From the NCBI GenBank assembly GCA_015680685.1, contig MNCI01026665.1:33772-97771 (forward strand): a stretch of 64,000 bases of DNA. The letters are read 5' to 3'. Of the stretch, positions 59,829 through 64,000 are shown one piece after another. The translations under genes were made by a program, and so were the position numbers. The stretch comes from Gnetum montanum (lineage: Eukaryota; Streptophyta; Gnetopsida; Gnetales; Gnetaceae). How positions within the stretch are numbered: the stretch's first letter is position 1; every line of letters begins with the position of its first letter. The notes below the pieces were generated by a model. That model did no database searches. It saw only the letters and a list, made by a program, of their open reading frames with translations, and had not been told where the DNA came from.

Positions 59829-60249
59829 CTAATAGACATTGAAATATTAAAGGACTTATGAAATGTAAATGATTGAATAAAAATCAACATTGTAGGAAAT
59901 TAAAATTATGCTAAGTAAAATGTTGCCATGATGAACAATCTTGATCTTTATTACCATTCATGAATTATGTCCAAGAATAATCCAATCAAATAAAGATTTT
60001 GTACAACTTTAATTCACCACATTGTGGGCATTCACTCTAACTCTAACTTTACAAAAACAAACTATAAGAATTTCACTAAGGATTAGTAAAAATTTGTTGT
60101 TTTGACACAATGTTGGGTTGGTATTTATAGGCATGACCATGGCCCACTACATCACATCTACAATGATGTATGTAGACCTATGATATCTAGCTATAATATC
60201 ATAGTTAGATATTGTAGTTAGGATATCGTAGTCTACATAGTAAAAGGTT
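59829..60249 (-). repeat. Gy-IV 5' LTR, part 2
   Basis: Starts with the right TSD CTAAT and continues AGACATTGAAATATTAAAGG, collinear with 12,930-13,278. Minus TATA at about 60,122-60,134. A run of ATATC/TAGT words (60,180-60,238) near the end; the exact terminus is uncertain by a few bases. Confidence 0.8.
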
Positions 60250-61589
60250 TTATCAATTAGCAACAATGCTTGCCTCAACACTCCATAGTACTGCAAGGAC
60301 TAGGATCCCACGGATTCTGCACATTGGTCTTTTGGTTTACCTCATTAAATACTTCCAAAGGTTTCAACATTCATGGTTGAATTTCCCTCTTACTCTTCCA
60401 ATTTTCTTGTTATGAATGGTTCTAAGAGTAACTCTACATCTTAGGTGGTTAGGGCTTATGGCTTAACACACTCCCCTTGCTCACTAATAATGGCCTCGCC
60501 AACAAACTCTCCTCCCCCTTATGCTTTAGTACGATAACAAAATGAGTTGCTAATACACTCCACATGAAACAATAACTTCGAGGTGAAAGTTCAGATTACT
60601 TTAGGTGCTTACATTTGGTTGCATATTCCACACTCACAATCCTCACACATGGGAAAACATCTTGTGCATTCCTCCTCCCCCCACCGCCTTATCAACCTAG
60701 CATGGTTTGCTACCAATGCCTCCTCTTCTAAGGTTTGCACTATTAGGAAATTGGATTAGGGTCTTGCACTTTTTATGAAGTCATTAGATGCTCGGTTCCA
60801 TAGGTCAAAGCAAGTAGGTAAATAGGAAGGGATTCTTATGTCTCAAGCTATTATTTCAACTCTATTATTTAAAGTTGATTGTCCAAGGAAATGGCTTTCT
60901 AGGTCTATTTTACATGACAACCGCATGTAATCTTTATGGTGGGGGTTGCACACTTCAATTTTAGGTTTGAATTGCTCAACTTCTTCATTCATCTTGACAT
61001 TGGAAGCACACCCAATTTCTACATTGATTCTATGGAGGGTGATAGTAAATGCATCGAGCCTCCTTCCTATCGATGTGACCTCTATAGCTTGAATGTGACA
61101 GCAACAACACAACTTTCTCCTTTGTCTCCATTGCCATGTGGTAGTCCTAGAAGGCTACTAAATACCTAGCATTTGATGGGATACTTATTATCTTTAACTT
61201 CTCTTATGCTACGTATTTGTTTACCATTGGTTTTGGTTATTTTAATGGTTTTGGTTTATTTAAATCCTTACTATTTAGGGTAGAATGTTTTAGGCAAATT
61301 GCAATGCTTTAATTGAATGTAAGGTCTATTGATATGTCTTTTAATCTTTTCAGTATCTTATAGCTAGTTATTTTATGCACTTGCGAGAGTGAATTTGTTT
61401 GTTTTGGAGATGTTGGGTTGGTTTTACTTCGTGAGGGGTGCTTTTTATTATGTCCTTTATAACCCCTCTTGGGACTATTTGATAGTAATGCAAGTAACTT
61501 GTTCTCCCCTTAAAAAAAATGTGAATAATATAAAATCACAGAGTGATGGGTTTTTGCTCCATCAACCCAACATTACATTCTTGAATTTA
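60250..61589 (+). other. Unassigned segment with a degenerate open frame and a possible retro-tail
   Basis: From an ATG near 60,502 a frame reads MASPTNSPPPYALVR and can be followed to about 61,150 with only five or six stops of the CGA/CAG/CAA-to-stop kind. It passes through KVCTIRKLD, LALFMKSLDARFHRSKQVG and CPRKWLSRSILHDNRM. I do not recognise the protein; a LINE ORF1 or a retro-copied gene are both possible. The segment ends in T-rich sequence and CCCCTTAAAAAAAA (about 61,506-61,519), which could be a poly(A) tail. On minus, 60,843-61,112 is also open (89 codons), unrecognised. Confidence 0.35.
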
Positions 61590-62679
61590 TACATTAATTG
61601 CTAGGCAATGAAGCTAATTCACTATTGGGCATACCAAGTAAACTAATCACTAGGCAATCAAGTTAATCATATTTAGTGCACAAGGTCTTTGTGTATTCAT
61701 TTCACTTTGCCATATGCAATGGAAAATTTAAATGAAAACATTCTTAAAAATTACTCCATTAAATTGTAATAAAAGTAAAATGCAAATCTAATCTAAGTCA
61801 AACTATTGAACTGTTAAGGAATTAATTTTGATCTTTATTGCTAAACATGATTATATATCAACATAATCACATAATAAAGACATTAGACAACTGCCTCAGA
61901 TACACACTATGGGCACTTACTAATTGCTAAAATTTTCCTACTTTGGACAAATTTATGAATTTTATATATGCCAATGCTTATACATATTTAAGCTCTAGTG
62001 AATATTTATTCCTATGTGCAAATGTGTTTAATATATGCATAACCTAGCATAACCAGCTAATATCAAATTTTTACACTTTGTTAATAAACAATGAAAAATT
62101 CATTTTATTTTTTATTTTAGTTTTATTTAATGAAAGTATTTTACAAATATGTGTTATTACACTCATCCTTAAAATAGACTAGAGTTTTAAATGTAAATTA
62201 GTTCTAATATTATAAAAGTGGAATTTGAATTTTTCATGACTTATTTTCATGTTTGGGAAACAAATTCATAAATAACCCCTTTCTTTTTATTTTAATGGCT
62301 TAACAATTGCAACTTTAGAATACATAATAATGTCATTAGCATAATGATAGAAAAATAAGTTATTTTATCAATTTGAATTCATCCTACTAATGAAGGTTCA
62401 TGCATTCATCATTGTAATCATCATCCTAGCCTTGTTATAATGAAAACATAGTGATTAAAAAAATGTTCATTATAATGATAGAAAAATATGGGGTAAGTGA
62501 ATCTCTTCATTCAAGATCATGACTAGATAAAAAAGTGCAACATATTTCCTATTCAACTTGAAGCTAAATTTATCATAATTCTATGATAAAATGATTCATG
62601 TAATAAATTTGTAAGAGAAGCCATTTTATTTAAGTACATACTTTAATGTATCATTTCAAGATATATTAAGCTTTAACTT

Positions 62680-63640
62680 CTATAAATTTTTCTCAGTCCT
62701 TTGCAAGGCATAAGCATCATGAAAGGCTTGTAGCTAATTTTTCATATTTGCATTATAACCTCCCTTGAACTATGACATGTTGCTCATATCTAATATTTTA
62801 ATGCAACTCTTCTTTTATTATGTGAATGAAATATTTCATAGCCTTTTTTATTTGAATCATACTTCTCATTGCTAGTAAGGGTTCATCCTTCTTGTTAAGC
62901 ATGGTAATTTTAGTATCTAAATCATGTCCATCTCTTTTAAGATTAGGCTATAGTTTTCTCAGCTCCCTTCTATCTACTTTTTATGGTGGATTTTTATTCA
63001 CCATTTTGCATTCTTCTTCAAAGTTATCAAACAAATAGGAATCATTGGACGTGTCATGCTAACTTTACCCCCTCCTAGGATCTCTGTGTTCATAGGTTCT
63101 TCCTCTATTGGATTTTCATGTTTGATGGATTTACCCTAAATGAAGAGCATGTGATAACATTATGTAACTCATCTTCTATACGGCTACGTAAGATGTTGAA
63201 GGGATCCCTTGGCATAGATCTATCACAATGGGACCCCACCACCACCTAGCTCCCCCCTTCTCTATGTGACCTATTCATTCCATCATATGGCAAGATGTGC
63301 TTGCCCTTTTTATAAATATGTTATAGATGCAATCTCTTGCCTACACTTCATTATGTAGGATCAAGTAAGGCTTAACAATTTTCTTATCCAAATAGTAGCC
63401 TTCTACTCTATGATCCATCCCAATCCTCATTAGTGATACTTGAAGCAAGGAAAGAGTTGACCTACTTGGATGCATACAATATTATCATATGCATTTCTCT
63501 ATCAAGAGCTACTTATCTTAATGAAAAAGGAATACGTGATCAAAGTAAAATGAATCATCAACAACAAATGCAATTTGAACTTATTGTGGTGCTTACCAAT
63601 ATGCTCATTATGTTCATTCCATGTTCCTAACTGAAGATAT
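62680..63640 (-). pseudogene. Gy-V gag remnant
   Basis: 62,696-62,830 aligns with 7,205-7,370 of Gy-0 (shared TTTGCAAGGCA, CATGAAAGGCTTG-type and CTCCCTTGAAC words), the gag core. Around 63,500, TCTCTATCAAGAGCTACTTA matches the N-terminal gag region of Gy-II at 58,590. Many stops. Confidence 0.6.
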
Positions 63641-63789
63641 GATCTTTAACCTATGAGAGGTAATCATATTTAAAAATTGTATACTTGTATACTTTGTATC
63701 AATATAAGAATAATACAAGAAGGATAAATCATTATTAACTATTATAATGATAATCTATAATTAGAATTATTACTAAACATCTAACATCT

Positions 63790-63807
63790 TCCTTAACTAC
63801 AATGCTA
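63790..63807 (-). promoter_or_regulatory. Gy-V primer-binding site (decayed)
   Basis: Minus TAGCATTGTAGTTAAGGA; 17 of 18 positions are identical to, or transitions from, TGGCGCCGTTGCCGGGGA. Two bases from TGATGTATGG, the LTR end. Confidence 0.5.
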
Positions 63808-63809
63808 GA

Positions 63810-64000
63810 TGATGTATGGTAAGTATGTCCCATGCCTAACTACATGAATCTATAGGTGTACGCAATAGATGTTGTTGTAATTTGTGAAAGGGATAGGTTA
63901 AACATTTATGAGTAGTGTAGATCAATCATGGGTCATCGTCTTCCTAGTGAAATTTGTAGTGAGCTCATGATGTATGGTTAAACATGACTAAGGCATATGA
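63810..64000 (-). repeat. Gy-V 5' LTR, start only
   Basis: TGATGTATGGTAAGTATGTCCC then CATGCCTAACTACATGAATC, parallel to TGATGAGCAATAGGTATCCC at 58,925. Continues past the window. Confidence 0.65.

Larger units (their letters stand above)
12464..60249 (-). mobile_element. Gy-IV: outermost gypsy element of the nest (family B LTRs)
   Basis: 3' LTR 12,464-13,278, PPT, 3' ORF (13,500-16,264), spacer with internal promoter and splice signals, pol (18,660-22,110), gag (about 22,800-24,700), PBS 24,861-24,879, and a 5' LTR split in two: 24,881-25,344 and 59,829 to about 60,249. The split is caused by Gy-II. Without the insert the element is about 13.3 kb. The join across the insert (CCTTACTAAT then AGACATTG) is collinear with the uninterrupted 3' LTR at 12,920-12,950. 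Its LTRs differ from the family A LTRs of Gy-I and Gy-II, while its pol is homologous. I could not define its own TSD. Confidence 0.8.
61590..64000 (-). mobile_element. Gy-V: gypsy remnant with gag only, 5' LTR runs off-window
   Basis: 3' LTR part about 61,590-62,150 (CTATTGGGCATACCAAGTAA, CACACTATGGGCACTTAC; related to but distinct from families A and B). Internal region 62,150-63,789 with decayed gag, PBS 63,790-63,807, 5' LTR from 63,810. Pol and 3' ORF are absent. The beginning of the 3' LTR is missing, truncated near the preceding unassigned segment. Confidence 0.7.

Noticed and set aside
1-64000. tRNA, rRNA, miRNA-hairpin or intact host genes
   Set aside because: I found no cloverleaf-like A/B boxes, rRNA signature or exon-intron gene structure I could support by eye; a tRNAscan/Infernal run would be needed for certainty.

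Overview
The window looks like intergenic DNA from a seed plant with a large, repeat-filled genome. The LTR retrotransposons are very long and nested. CpG is scarce, and changes are dominated by C-to-T/G-to-A transitions, as expected of old methylated repeats. A gymnosperm is plausible, but nothing in the sequence proves it. I find no intact host gene, rRNA, tRNA or CRISPR array. Every long open frame is either a fragment of a decayed retroelement or a shadow frame. Boundaries marked 'about' are read by eye.

Layout. Six Ty3/gypsy elements, here named Gy-0 to Gy-V, all lie on the minus strand, with the 5' LTR at the high coordinate. Gy-0 (left edge to 9,317) has gag-pol. It is cut by a 2.85-kb LTR-like insertion (1,693-4,544), and its integrase is cut by the end of a second copy of that insert (1-106). 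Gy-0 sits in a plus-strand LINE (9,318 to about 11,970), which also carries a solo LTR (9,470-10,309). From 12,464 to about 60,249 lies a nest. Gy-IV is the outermost element. Gy-II (25,345-59,828, TSD CTAAT) is inserted in the 5' LTR of Gy-IV. Gy-I (25,923-38,545) is inserted in the 3' LTR of Gy-II. Gy-III (40,724-50,674, TSD GTTAT) is inserted in the spacer of Gy-II. After an unassigned stretch comes Gy-V (about 61,590 to beyond the right edge), which keeps only gag between its LTRs.

Element plan, read on the minus strand: 5' LTR; primer-binding site (decayed forms of the tRNA-Asp-type site); gag with an Arg/His-rich N-terminal half; protease, reverse transcriptase, RNase H and integrase; a 1.3-2.3-kb non-coding spacer; a second long 3' ORF (a globular domain followed by a long coiled coil); polypurine tract; 3' LTR. 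This resembles the Athila/Tat (OTA) branch with an extra 3' ORF.

Most interesting observation. In all four elements whose spacer is visible, the DNA just upstream of the 3' ORF contains a TATA box preceded by the same sequence type found upstream of the TATA box in that element's own LTR. A 5' splice-donor position follows 110-150 bases later. In Gy-IV a 3' splice acceptor directly abuts the ATG of the 3' ORF. I propose an internal, LTR-like promoter making a separate spliced mRNA for the 3' ORF. This is inference from repeated sequence pattern only.
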